DNA of 64,000 nucleotides from Bacillus sp. FJAT-29814 (GCF_001510715.1 NZ_LMTJ01000007.1:1650-65649), one strand, 5' to 3'. Shown: positions 43,222 to 52,422, numbered from the stretch's first letter. The notes: generated by a model from the letters alone, not told the origin. Numbers and translations: made by a program.

Positions 43222-44556
43222 TTATTTCAGCAGCTCGTCCACTTTCTTTTGAGCATCGTCCATTGCTTGTTTTGCTGTTTTCTCGCCGTTAAATACGAGT
43301 TGAAGCTCGGATTGGATCGCTTCATCAATCTTTTTCCATTCAGGATGGCGTGGAAGCATCACAACTTGTGAAGACATTTCCTGTGCACGTGCCATTTGTG
43401 GATTGTCTTTATATGGATCCATGTCAGCAGTGCTGATTCGTGCAGGGAATGTTCCATATTCTGTTGCCATCTTGAATTGTTCGTCTTTTGTATTAATGAA
43501 TTTGATAAATTCGCCTACGACTTTTTTCTTAGCAGCATCTTCCTGATGGAACATCGTCCAGCCGCCTACACCGCCGATTGTAACTGGTTTCTTAGAATCG
43601 CCAGTTGGATAGTTAGCAACCGCGAAGTTTGTTGGGTATTTACCTTGTGCCGCACCAATCGCCCATGTAGCCCATGGCTGCATCGCAACAGTTCTTTGTT
43701 GTGCATTTGCCCATGCTTGGAACGTACCGCCAACATCTTGTCCACCTGATGATTCCGGAGAAACTTTCTCTTTCAATTTCAAATCAGCCAATTGCTGAAT
43801 CGCCTCAACGGCTTTAGGAGAATTGAACGTGAATTTCTTCAAATCCTTATCTAACGGGCTGCCGCCGTTAATATAGAAGAATGGCCATGCTTCATAGTAA
43901 CCAGGCATGATGTAAGTAGAGAAACCATATACATCTGTTTTGCCGTCGCCATCACGGTCAAATGTCAATTTCTTCGCTGTATCAAGGAATTCATCCCAAG
44001 TCCACTCGCCATTTTTCGGCGGTTCTACGTTGCGCTCTTTGAATAGATCAAGATTCAACAGCATAGTATGAACTGTCATCGAGCTAGGAATGCCATATAA
44101 CTTGCCGTCATACTTGTAGGCATCAAGCGCATTAGGATAGAAATCCTTCAATTCATCTTTTGTATAAACATCGTCAAGAGATTCGATAACGCCTTGGTCT
44201 ATTTGGTCGATGCTGACCGCACTGCCGCTAATGTCAACTGGCGCTACATCCGGCCAGGATTTTCCGGCAATCGAAACACCTAGTTTATTAGGAAGCTCGG
44301 CCCATGGAACTTGAACAAGCTCCACTTTTACACCTTTGTGTTCAGCTTCAAATTCTTTAATTTTTGACTCCATCCAGTGGTATTTGTTATCGTCTTTATC
44401 TGGCCAGCGCGGACCATCCCAGACAGTGATGGTGCCGGTAAACTCTTTGTTGCTTTCAGCAGGTTTTGAAGCTTCTTTGTCGTTGCTGCAGGCTGCTAAA
44501 GAGCCGATACCTAAACTAGCTGCAAGAAGAACACTAGCAATCTTCATCTTCTTCAT
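43222..44556 (-). CDS. Sugar ABC transporter substrate-binding lipoprotein (family 1)
   Basis: The 444-residue precursor has a lipoprotein signal with LAAC at about residue 22 and a family-1 solute-binding fold (ITVWDGPRWPDKD at the mature N-terminus; YGFSTYIMPGYYEAWPFFYINGG in the ligand cleft). I moved the start to ATG 44556 behind GAGGGGGAAAA. It captures a sugar outside the cell for the two permeases downstream. Genes around it for muropeptide breakdown make GlcNAc-MurNAc or muropeptides the likely ligand. Confidence 0.92.
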   Translation of the reverse strand: MKKMKIASVLLAASLGIGSLAACSNDKEASKPAESNKEFTGTITVWDGPRWPDKDDNKYHWMESKIKEFEAEHKGVKVELVQVPWAELPNKLGVSIAGKSWPDVAPVDISGSAVSIDQIDQGVIESLDDVYTKDELKDFYPNALDAYKYDGKLYGIPSSMTVHTMLLNLDLFKERNVEPPKNGEWTWDEFLDTAKKLTFDRDGDGKTDVYGFSTYIMPGYYEAWPFFYINGGSPLDKDLKKFTFNSPKAVEAIQQLADLKLKEKVSPESSGGQDVGGTFQAWANAQQRTVAMQPWATWAIGAAQGKYPTNFAVANYPTGDSKKPVTIGGVGGWTMFHQEDAAKKKVVGEFIKFINTKDEQFKMATEYGTFPARISTADMDPYKDNPQMARAQEMSSQVVMLPRHPEWKKIDEAIQSELQLVFNGEKTAKQAMDDAQKKVDELLK

Positions 44557-44682
44557 TAAATTTTCCCCCTCAAATATCTTGTAAAAATAAGTCCATTTTT
44601 TCAATTAAAACTCGAACCCGCTACCATCTTCTTCCGGGCCTCGCCCCCTTTCCGTCACCCGCATTCGTTTCCAATCTACCGC

Positions 44683-45846
44683 TTACCAGGCGATTTTCCC
44701 CATGATGACCGGTTTGTTCGCCCCTGTTGCCGACGGCAGATTATTGGCACGCTTGTGATAGCACTGATAACCGAGCAGGGCGAACACAACTGCTTCCTTA
44801 GCGTCACCTGAAATCCCGAGGTCGTCTGTGCTGCCTAACCTGCACGTATCAGGCAAATGGCGTTTCAGCCCGTTCATCAAGGTGTGGTTATGCCAGCCGC
44901 CGCCACTGACATATACTTCTTTAATTTGATGGCTGTCGATAAATCTTGAAATGTCGACCGCAAGGGTCCGGGCCGTTAACTCCGTAATCGTCGCCAGTTT
45001 ATCGGCAGCGGACATGCCGGGTTTCTCCCATAACATGCGGGCGTATTGTATTCCGAACAATTCCCTGCCCGTGCTTTTCGGCGGCGCCAGCCGGTAATAA
45101 TCATGCTGGAGCAGCTCCTCGAGCCATTGTTCATCAACTTGTCCACTTGCGGCCATTGCGCCGTTTTCATCAAAAGATTGCTTCCCTTTCGTTGCCCAGC
45201 TCGCAAAAGCATCGATGATCATATTGCCAGGCCCGGTGTCAAACGCCAGAACGCTCTCCTTGCTGTTTTCTGGCGGCAGGACCGTGATATTGGCGATCCC
45301 GCCTATGTTGACCAGCACCCGTCCAAATTCCTTTTTTCGAAACAGCAGATCATCGGCATAGGGTACTAGCGGGGCTCCCTGCCCTCCGGCGGCCATGTCT
45401 CTTGTGCGGAAATCGCCAATCGTCATGACACCGGTCCGTTCGGCAATCAGCGCAATGTCGCCAATTTGTAGAGTGGAAGCAACCGAGTGACCTGCCATTT
45501 CCACACTTTCAGGCTGATGAAAAATCGTTTGCCCGTGCGAACTGATGAGGGCAATCTTATCCAACGTCAGATTCGCCTCATTGACCACTTTTCTTGCCGC
45601 AGCAGCAAATCGTTCACCTAGCAGCATGTTCATCGCCGAAATATCCTCGATTCGCGCCTGGTTGGGGTCACAAAGTTTTAAAATCGCGTTTCGTTCTTTT
45701 TCCGTATACGGCAATGTGGTGAAATGGAGAAGCTTCAATTGAATCTCTCTTGTTTCTTCCATAATTGAAACCACAGCCGCGTCGATTCCATCTAACGAGG
45801 TACCGGACATCAGTCCAACCACAAGCTTTTGACTATCCTTGTTCAA
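44683..45846 (-). CDS. anmK: Anhydro-N-acetylmuramic acid kinase AnmK
   Basis: AnmK opens the 1,6-anhydro ring of anhydroMurNAc while phosphorylating it to MurNAc-6-phosphate. The 387 residues include GLMSGTSLDGID at the N-terminus, SSHGQTIFHQP, TIGDFRTRDMAAGGQGAP and FDTGPGNMIIDAF, all AnmK signatures. I prefer the TTG at 45846 (MNKDSQKLVVGLMSG), 9 nt after AAGGAG. Its substrate arises from lytic transglycosylases, and a SpoIID-family gene is divergently transcribed at 52693. Confidence 0.93.
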   Translation of the reverse strand: MNKDSQKLVVGLMSGTSLDGIDAAVVSIMEETREIQLKLLHFTTLPYTEKERNAILKLCDPNQARIEDISAMNMLLGERFAAAARKVVNEANLTLDKIALISSHGQTIFHQPESVEMAGHSVASTLQIGDIALIAERTGVMTIGDFRTRDMAAGGQGAPLVPYADDLLFRKKEFGRVLVNIGGIANITVLPPENSKESVLAFDTGPGNMIIDAFASWATKGKQSFDENGAMAASGQVDEQWLEELLQHDYYRLAPPKSTGRELFGIQYARMLWEKPGMSAADKLATITELTARTLAVDISRFIDSHQIKEVYVSGGGWHNHTLMNGLKRHLPDTCRLGSTDDLGISGDAKEAVVFALLGYQCYHKRANNLPSATGANKPVIMGKIAW

Positions 45847-45946
45847 GTTCCCGATCTCCTTCCAAGCAGAGTTCTCGTTCATTCCAGACATGTCCCGCTT
45901 TGCTTGTTGCCTGAAAAAATATTTTTCAGCCAAGCATCATAAACAA

Positions 45947-47545
45947 TTATTTGTCTGGAATCGTCACTGGCAGTTGGCCTGTTACTTGTTCCAATCCGTA
46001 AATCGCTTTGGCGGCCATTTTAAGCGCTGGGTACGGGAATTCGTACGTGCAAATATACGCTGCAACATCAGGCAAATACGCCAAATCATACGGGCTTCTT
46101 ATCGCCACAACGACCACTGGCACTCCAGTTTCATTCAAACTTTCCACTAACTTGGCCTGAGCATCTTCTTGCTTGACTGTTAAAGTACCGACGATAATGG
46201 CATCATAATCCCTGGCTTTCTGTGCTGCTGCCTTGATTTCTTCCTCTGTGGCCGGATTGGAAAGCTCCAATACATCTGCATTTTCGTCAATCTTCCGGAC
46301 CGCCTGGCCAAGGTGCATCGACGAGTAACGCTTATCCTCCACCTGCATGGTATATGTATTTTCCGAATATACAACCAGTACCTTTTGTCCGGAATTTGGC
46401 TGGAGCGGCAGCATGCCTTTATTTTTCACAATCGTGACACCTTGCTTATAGATCTCGTCCGCCAATTGTTCATGCTCCTCGCAGCCAACAACGGCAGGAA
46501 CTGGTGCATCACTTTCAAGGTTCAGTTCATCCCAATGAATATACTTATCTTTTAATCTTTCTACACGGGTGACGGCCGCATCAATGACCGACTCGTCGAT
46601 TTCTCCCGCTTCCACTGCGGCAACGATTCTATTAATCGTGTCTTTCTGAAGGTGGTGGAGATGGGAAACCATTACTAGGTCAGCTCCCGCTTTAATCGCC
46701 TCGACACCGCCGGCAGCTGTCCCTATGGTATTTGCAATCGCATTCATTTCCATGCAATCTGTGGTAACAACACCATCAAAACCAAGCTGTTCGCGCAACA
46801 ATCCCGTAATGACCTTTTTCGATAAAGTGGCCGGCACGCCCGGTGCATCCTCAATCGCAGGAAAGTAAACATGGGCGGACATAATCGTATCAGCACCTTC
46901 ACGGATACTCTCGATGAACGGTACTAATTCAATTTCCCGCAGCCGTTCAATGCTATGGGAGATGACGGGCAAATCCAAGTGTGAATCCACATTGGTGTCC
47001 CCATGCCCTGGAAAATGCTTTAATGTTGTCATCACGCCGGCAGCCTGCATGCCCTTCATCGCCATTCTGCCAAAAGCGCTGACCTTCTCGGCAGTCTCAC
47101 CATAAGACCGGACCCCAATCACCGGGTTCTCTGGATTATTGTTAACATCAACGACCGGTGCCAGGTTCCAATTGATTCCAAGTGCTTTTAATTCTTTTCC
47201 GGTAGCCAGGCCAACCTGATAGGCATTTTCCGGCTGATGTGTTGCACCTAACAGCATAGCACCCGGCAAAATCGTCGTCCCTTCACCAAGTCTGCGAACC
47301 ACTCCGTTTTCCTGGTCAAGGCAGATGAACAGCGGCCGTTCATGCCCCGCTTTCTTCGCCTCCAGTTGAAGTTCGCTGGTCAGATTGAGAATTTCTTGGG
47401 GACTCCCGATGTTACGGCCAAACAAGATGATCCCGCCGACATGCTGCTCTCTGATTAGTTCTTTTATCTCTTCGGATGCTGTTGTTCCTTTAAAACCGAC
47501 GACCAACAATTGTCCGACCTTTTTGCGTAATTCAGTGCTATTCAA
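45947..47545 (-). CDS. nagZ: Beta-N-acetylhexosaminidase NagZ (GH3), no signal peptide
   Basis: NagZ cleaves GlcNAc from the non-reducing end of GlcNAc-MurNAc(-peptide). The 532-residue protein has the GH3 barrel (about 1-340) with KHFPGHGDTNVDSH (the His/Asp acid-base loop) and the nucleophile in VTTDCMEMNA, plus a second domain to the end. It starts directly with MNSTELRKKVGQLLVVGF from a TTG 9 nt after AAGGAGG. Unlike B. subtilis NagZ (about 640 residues, secreted) it has no export signal and so should work in the cytoplasm. Confidence 0.93.
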   Translation of the reverse strand: MNSTELRKKVGQLLVVGFKGTTASEEIKELIREQHVGGIILFGRNIGSPQEILNLTSELQLEAKKAGHERPLFICLDQENGVVRRLGEGTTILPGAMLLGATHQPENAYQVGLATGKELKALGINWNLAPVVDVNNNPENPVIGVRSYGETAEKVSAFGRMAMKGMQAAGVMTTLKHFPGHGDTNVDSHLDLPVISHSIERLREIELVPFIESIREGADTIMSAHVYFPAIEDAPGVPATLSKKVITGLLREQLGFDGVVTTDCMEMNAIANTIGTAAGGVEAIKAGADLVMVSHLHHLQKDTINRIVAAVEAGEIDESVIDAAVTRVERLKDKYIHWDELNLESDAPVPAVVGCEEHEQLADEIYKQGVTIVKNKGMLPLQPNSGQKVLVVYSENTYTMQVEDKRYSSMHLGQAVRKIDENADVLELSNPATEEEIKAAAQKARDYDAIIVGTLTVKQEDAQAKLVESLNETGVPVVVVAIRSPYDLAYLPDVAAYICTYEFPYPALKMAAKAIYGLEQVTGQLPVTIPDK

Positions 47546-47563
47546 GATTTTGCGCCTCCTTTT

Positions 47564-48280
47564 TTATAGGTCAAAGCCAGGGATGCTTGGCCCTCTTCTA
47601 ATATTGGCTCCTGTAGGAAACTTTAATGTTTGGGCATAGGTTGTCCGATTCAAGCAGCCTCTCATCGTGCCAAGCGCCTTATAATAATCAAAATAACGGA
47701 AATCCTTCGAGTTCATAATGAACCAATATTTAGATAATGCTTCCAGGTACGTATCAAATTCATCCGTCACATCCACATAAATATCGGGAAGATACCCTTC
47801 CATGTCCTCCCAATTTTCGCTATGGAACATTCTTGTTAACGAATGCGGCGCAAGACCTTCTAGATCAAAACCTGGAAGAGCAGCCTTTAACCATGCCGCC
47901 TGGACAATTTTTGGACATAGGGCATGGTCCGGATGCATACTATTTTCCCAATGCGTGATTACCACATTTGGTTTTAACTTCCTGAATAAGGTGGCGACAC
48001 GTGAAATGGTTTCATCGTCGTCCTTTAATTCGGCATCTTTATAATCGAGGGTAATGCTTTTTGCACCCAGCACGGCGGCGGCGTTTTCAGCCTCCTTGAT
48101 TTTTTGCTCGCGGTACTCCTCGACACTAACTCCTGCCGGTGTTCCTTTTTCACCGGCCGTTAAGTGCAATAGCGTAACCTCATGTCCTGCTTTTGCATAT
48201 TTGTGTGCGATGGCACCAGCCTGCAATTCCCCATCGCCGCAATGGGCACCAACCAACATAAGGTGGATTTTCTTGGTCAT
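47564..48280 (-). CDS. PIG-L/LmbE deacetylase-family protein with altered active-site motif
   Basis: The 238-residue Rossmann-like protein belongs to the LmbE/BshB family of zinc de-N-acetylases. The usual AHPDD motif is replaced by AHCGD (13-17), so the histidine and the second, zinc-binding aspartate remain but the first aspartate, the general base in MshB, is Gly. The second motif HWENSMHPDH is intact. Either a variant mechanism or loss of activity is possible. It lies 2 bp after the AmiE-like gene and 18 bp before nagZ, so it is firmly in the operon. A wall amino sugar is the expected substrate, not bacillithiol. Confidence 0.85.
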   Translation of the reverse strand: MTKKIHLMLVGAHCGDGELQAGAIAHKYAKAGHEVTLLHLTAGEKGTPAGVSVEEYREQKIKEAENAAAVLGAKSITLDYKDAELKDDDETISRVATLFRKLKPNVVITHWENSMHPDHALCPKIVQAAWLKAALPGFDLEGLAPHSLTRMFHSENWEDMEGYLPDIYVDVTDEFDTYLEALSKYWFIMNSKDFRYFDYYKALGTMRGCLNRTTYAQTLKFPTGANIRRGPSIPGFDL

Positions 48281-48282
48281 GT

Positions 48283-49353
48283 CTATTTCCCCTTTGGTTC
48301 ATTGAAATGCGATCGAATGATGTTGTGCAATCTCGGCCGCAGCCGAAGTATGTGATCCTTCCGGCCAAAGTGAACCCGATTTGTCAGCAAAATGACATGC
48401 AAGCGGGTCTCCGGATCAAACCAGATGCTCGTTCCGGTAAAACCTGTATGGCCGTAAGAAGTCTCAGAGAATAGATCACCGCAGCTTGAAGAGTATGGAC
48501 CTTTTAAGATCCAGCCCAAGCCCCTGAATTCCTGGCTGAACGGTGAATAATTCCTTCTGGCGATTTTAAGAGAAGCCTTGGATAAAATGCGGGTTCCCTT
48601 ATAGACACCCTCATTTTCAATCATCGAGGCAAAATGGGCCAGGTCATGAATCGTCGAGAATAAACCAGCATGGCCGCTGATTCCGCCCATGCTTTCGGTA
48701 TTCTCATCATGAACAATTCCATGCTTATAGGCCTTTAGCTTGGCACTATATTCCGTTGCGGCATAGCGTTCCCGTTCAAACTGGGGGCGAAATCCCGTTT
48801 CCTTCATATCCAGCTTGTCAAACAATTCTCTTTTGACATACACTTCAAACTGTTCTTGTGTAACCGCTTCAATTAATTTGTACAGCGTAATGAATCCAAG
48901 ATCGCTATAAATGACTTTCTCCCCGGCTGCTGCCACAGGCTGCTCCTGGTAAATCCGCTCCAAAATCTGTAGTGTTGTTAAATTCTCACGAAAGTATTCG
49001 TAATGGGCGGCAAGCCCCGACGTATGGGTTAATAAATGCTTAATAGTAATTTCCGATTTCCCGTTCTTCGCGAAATCCGGCAGGAAATGGGCAACCTTGT
49101 CGTCAAGGTGCCACACCCCAGCTTCCATAAGCTTCAGGACAATCGGCAACGTTGCAACGACCTTTGTTAAGGAAGCCATGTCAAACACTGTATCTAGCTT
49201 CATCGGCTCCTTTTCCGGGTAAACGGCCCGATAGCCGACCGCCTCCTGCAGTAGCGTTTCCCCTTGGTGCGAAACATGGATGACCGCTCCGGGAATGTGG
49301 TTTTGGTCAATTTCATTTTGAAGAAACTCAAGAACTTGATGTCTCATCAGCAT
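48283..49353 (-). CDS. Serine hydrolase of the beta-lactamase/AmiE family, no signal peptide
   Basis: The 356-residue protein has penicillin-binding-type motifs: SxxK in ASLTKVVATLP (about 62-72), YxN-like YSDLGF and HTGFTG near the C-terminus. Its place matches amiE (ybbE), a MurNAc-L-Ala amidase in B. subtilis, so it may strip peptides from imported muropeptides. It lacks the signal peptide of B. subtilis AmiE. The ATG overlaps the murQ stop by one base (TGATG), giving strong coupling. Confidence 0.85.
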   Translation of the reverse strand: MLMRHQVLEFLQNEIDQNHIPGAVIHVSHQGETLLQEAVGYRAVYPEKEPMKLDTVFDMASLTKVVATLPIVLKLMEAGVWHLDDKVAHFLPDFAKNGKSEITIKHLLTHTSGLAAHYEYFRENLTTLQILERIYQEQPVAAAGEKVIYSDLGFITLYKLIEAVTQEQFEVYVKRELFDKLDMKETGFRPQFERERYAATEYSAKLKAYKHGIVHDENTESMGGISGHAGLFSTIHDLAHFASMIENEGVYKGTRILSKASLKIARRNYSPFSQEFRGLGWILKGPYSSSCGDLFSETSYGHTGFTGTSIWFDPETRLHVILLTNRVHFGRKDHILRLRPRLHNIIRSHFNEPKGK

Positions 49354-50276
49354 CACTTCCCTGCTTTGGCAAGCTCAATTGCCTGCCGGGTAAAGCCATC
49401 TGCTTTCCAGATGGCTTCATTTGCTTTTTCTACGGAAACCCCGGCTGCCAGCATCACGATCGCCGGTTTCACCTTTTGATTGGTTTGCGACAGAGCCTCC
49501 TCTGCCTGTTCATACGTAACGCCGGCAATGTCCATGACAATCCGTTTTGCTCTTTCCACCAGCTTTATGTTGCTGGCATGCAAATCGACCATAAGATTGT
49601 CGTATACTTTGCCAAGCTTGATCATCGTGGTGGTGGTCAGCATATTTAGCACCATCTTTTGGGCTGTGGCCGCCTTTAGCCGCGTTGAGCCTGACAAAAT
49701 TTCCGGTCCGACAACAACCTCAATTTTGTGATCAGCATACTTGCTGATTTCCGCATTTTGATTGCAGGCCAGCGCTACCGTTTCCGCCCCGAGGCTGCGG
49801 GCATACTTTAGCGCTCCGATGACATAGGGTGTCCTGCCGCTTGCGGCAATACCGACAACCACATCTGATTCTGTAAAGCCCCTACTTTCAAGGTCCTTTG
49901 CCCCGCCCTCTAGATCATCTTCGGCGCCTTCAACAGCGGTAAACATTGCTGTCTCTCCGCCGGCAATAATGGCCTGAACCAACTCAGGAGGCGTACAGAA
50001 GGTAGGAGGGCATTCAGCCGCATCCAGCACCCCAAGTCTCCCACTTGTACCTGCACCGATATAAAATAAGCGACCATTATTTTTTAGCGAGTGGTAGATG
50101 GTGTCAATCGCTCCTTCGATTTGCGGCAGCGCCGCCTGAATAGCTTCGGTAACCGTACTGTCTTCGTTATTCATAAGATTTATAATTTCATACGTTGAAA
50201 GCTGATCAATATTGCGTGATCGTTGATTTCGCTGCTCTGTTGTTAATGCAGTTAAGTTTACATTCACATTCGACAC
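49353..50276 (-). CDS. murQ: MurNAc-6-phosphate etherase MurQ
   Basis: MurQ cleaves the lactyl ether of MurNAc-6-phosphate to GlcNAc-6-phosphate and D-lactate. The 307 residues include the SIS-domain signature FYIGAGTSGRLGVLDAAECPPTF (about 71-93), the catalytic Glu in VEGAEDDLEGG, and ALACNQNAEISKYADHKIEV. Length and motifs are standard. It is the step shared by MurK- and AnmK-derived MurNAc-6P in this operon. Confidence 0.96.
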   Translation of the reverse strand: MSNVNVNLTALTTEQRNQRSRNIDQLSTYEIINLMNNEDSTVTEAIQAALPQIEGAIDTIYHSLKNNGRLFYIGAGTSGRLGVLDAAECPPTFCTPPELVQAIIAGGETAMFTAVEGAEDDLEGGAKDLESRGFTESDVVVGIAASGRTPYVIGALKYARSLGAETVALACNQNAEISKYADHKIEVVVGPEILSGSTRLKAATAQKMVLNMLTTTTMIKLGKVYDNLMVDLHASNIKLVERAKRIVMDIAGVTYEQAEEALSQTNQKVKPAIVMLAAGVSVEKANEAIWKADGFTRQAIELAKAGK

Positions 50277-50326
50277 ACCTTTTCAAATTACTTCTGATTG
50301 GTAGAAAGCGGATTGCTTAGAAAGGA

Positions 50327-51280
50327 TTACAAGTTTTTGTAATATTGCTCGTATTGTTTCCAAACATTGAAACCCAACCGGCCATAAAATTCGGTCAATC
50401 CAGTCCAGTCAATGACGATTCTCTCAATCTTTCTTTCTCTTAAAAAAGAAACAGCAGCTTCGACAATGCTGAGCCCATATCCATTTTTTCGCTGTGCCCG
50501 ATCAATGCCTAACGGGCCAATCCCGCCCAAGTGCTCGTCAAACAGCGGCGCCCAATATACGTTCTGGGCAATAACAGGAGAATCGGGGTCATTGATTCGG
50601 CAGAAGCCGATAATCTCCTCAGCCTTTTTTAAGACAACAAATTCCCTGCCTGTTCCGCCCCTTCTAAAATAGTGGTAGGCTTCATATTCCCACCGTCCAG
50701 GAAAACAACGATGCAGGAAGGCTAGCAATTGTTCCTTTTCATCCTCTTTAATGAGGGTAACTTGTAAGCCGGCTAACTCGGGCATCGGCGTTTCTTCATC
50801 TGGCGAAAACTCTCGGATTAGGTCTGACTCCACACCCGTGGGGTGATACCCTCTTCGTTCAAACCATTGTTTAGCCTCTTGGAATTCCACTGGGACGCCA
50901 GGAAAGTAATGGTAGGGGTCACGCCCCAAAAACACTCGCTTGCAATCGCTGTTCCTGAGTGCATCCTCCGCCTTTTCCAATAAAGCGCTACCAATTCCTT
51001 GTCCACGGGCGGAAGATCGAACGATTAAGGCTTGAATCCAGCCTGTTTCTCCATCTATCTGTATGGGTAATTTCTCTCTCCATCTTTTTGAAACAATGAA
51101 ACCTGCCGCTTGGCCTTGCTGGTCAACCGCAATAAACGAACCTTCCGGCAGGATGTTTTCATCCTCAACGCTGTTTTGTGTGAACAGCTCCTCTGTCATC
51201 GGGAATGCCGAGCCAATTTCTGAGTTCCATAGATTGACCAATTCCGATATTTTTTGCACATCCCATTGTATCAATCGCAT
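50327..51280 (-). CDS. Tandem GNAT acetyltransferase in the recycling operon (copy B)
   Basis: The protein has 317 residues with two GNAT domains: the N-domain with LIVRSSARGQGIGSALLEKAE and the C-domain with LGIDRAQRKNGYGLSIVEAAV. Only the first has a fully canonical acetyl-CoA loop. It is diverged from copy A at 39072. The gene follows murK across a 131-bp gap that holds a fourth operator-like palindrome (51399-51415), so it may start a second transcript. Confidence 0.8.
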   Translation of the reverse strand: MRLIQWDVQKISELVNLWNSEIGSAFPMTEELFTQNSVEDENILPEGSFIAVDQQGQAAGFIVSKRWREKLPIQIDGETGWIQALIVRSSARGQGIGSALLEKAEDALRNSDCKRVFLGRDPYHYFPGVPVEFQEAKQWFERRGYHPTGVESDLIREFSPDEETPMPELAGLQVTLIKEDEKEQLLAFLHRCFPGRWEYEAYHYFRRGGTGREFVVLKKAEEIIGFCRINDPDSPVIAQNVYWAPLFDEHLGGIGPLGIDRAQRKNGYGLSIVEAAVSFLRERKIERIVIDWTGLTEFYGRLGFNVWKQYEQYYKNL

Positions 51281-51387
51281 TGGCGGCCCACTCCTTTGAT
51301 CGTTTCATATTGCAAGTTTCGACAACTTTTTTAGCTATGTTTATTATAACAAGGCACTCGTAAAAATGAAATAAAAAATCATAAAAT

Positions 51388-51415
51388 ATTTAAAAAAGTT
51401 GTATTAATATTTCAA
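51388..51415 (-). promoter_or_regulatory. Operator-like palindrome and possible internal promoter before the tandem GNAT/murQ genes
   Basis: TTGTATT-AAT-ATTTCAA (51399-51415) resembles the three operators at 52434-52513. On the minus strand its TTGAAA could be a -35 with TTAAAT 16 nt downstream as -10, the same overlap seen at the main promoter. It covers the murK stop codon. Confidence 0.5.
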
Positions 51416-52383
51416 ACTTCTTTCATATTTTCTACAAAACTAGTTTTGATCGTTTGCCTCATACTGGAAAATCCCGCAATGACAGCACCGCTGACGGGTG
51501 CCAACTCTGGCTTGATTAATTGAACGTTAATGTTTTGCCGCTGCAATTCCTGTTGAATGATGGGCTGAAGCAAATCTGCCCGATTGAATACTCCGCCAAC
51601 GGTGACGACTGGAATAGGCTCCGTTTGATGTTGAAAAAGCGATTGACTTAAGCTTGCAATAGCATCTGCAAGTTTGGCGCCCGCTTGTTGAATAAGCTTT
51701 ACCGCCACGGCATCTCCTTTATCAGCCGCTACTGAAACGTATTGAGATAGCGGAGCAATCCTCATTCTTGATTTACCAGGTTCATAGATAAAGGTAATAA
51801 GGTCTGAAGGTTCATGGACACCAAAGTGATCAAGGATCATATTTGTAAGAACCGTTTTGGACCCGCGGCCATCGTTTGCCCTGAAAACAGCCTGAAGCGC
51901 CGCCCTTCCGATGTCATAGCCGCTGCCTTCATCATCAATTAAATAGCCCCAGCCGCCAACCCTCTGCCTGTCACCTCCGTCATTGATGCCATACGTGATC
52001 GAGCCGGTTCCAGCGATTTGGACGATTCCCGGAGCACCCAATGTACCGGAGTACAACGCATTCACTGCATCGTTGTCGATAAGGATTTGAACATGATCTG
52101 GGACAAGTTTCACCAGAATCTGTTTCATTACCCTTTTAGCCTCAAGCCGATCCACTCCGGACATGCCCGCAAAGACTGTATTTAACTTCGAAAAAACCTC
52201 GCTGTTCTGGTTTTTTAATGAAGCAAATAACATGGAAAGTTCCTGTTCGACATCCTGGATCGCCACACCATTTTGATTGGTTGCGCCAACTGTTTCACTC
52301 GCGTAAACGTTTCCAAACGCATCGGCAATCACGCCTTTCGTCTTCGTTCCGCCTCCATCAATCCCAAGTACATACATCATCAT
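51412..52383 (-). CDS. murK: BadF/BcrA-family amino-sugar kinase, MurK-like
   Basis: The 323-residue ASKHA kinase has phosphate-1 motif GIDGGGTKTKGVIAD (7-21), phosphate-2 IAGTGSITYG and adenosine motif TVGGVFN. MurK of Clostridium phosphorylates free MurNAc and GlcNAc at C6; the genomic setting points to the same role here. Because no MurP-type PTS is present, such a cytosolic kinase is needed to make MurNAc-6P for MurQ. It is the first gene of the operon behind the operator array. AGGGGCTGTGA precedes the ATG. Confidence 0.82.
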   Translation of the reverse strand: MMMYVLGIDGGGTKTKGVIADAFGNVYASETVGATNQNGVAIQDVEQELSMLFASLKNQNSEVFSKLNTVFAGMSGVDRLEAKRVMKQILVKLVPDHVQILIDNDAVNALYSGTLGAPGIVQIAGTGSITYGINDGGDRQRVGGWGYLIDDEGSGYDIGRAALQAVFRANDGRGSKTVLTNMILDHFGVHEPSDLITFIYEPGKSRMRIAPLSQYVSVAADKGDAVAVKLIQQAGAKLADAIASLSQSLFQHQTEPIPVVTVGGVFNRADLLQPIIQQELQRQNINVQLIKPELAPVSGAVIAGFSSMRQTIKTSFVENMKEV

Positions 52384-52422
52384 TCACAGCCCCTATGAAC
52401 ATTTCATTATTTTTACACATTT

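Noticed and set aside
51318-51324. Single reversed 0A box upstream of the tandem GNAT gene
   Set aside because: No tandem partner 10 bp away; one 7-bp match is expected by chance in 64 kb.
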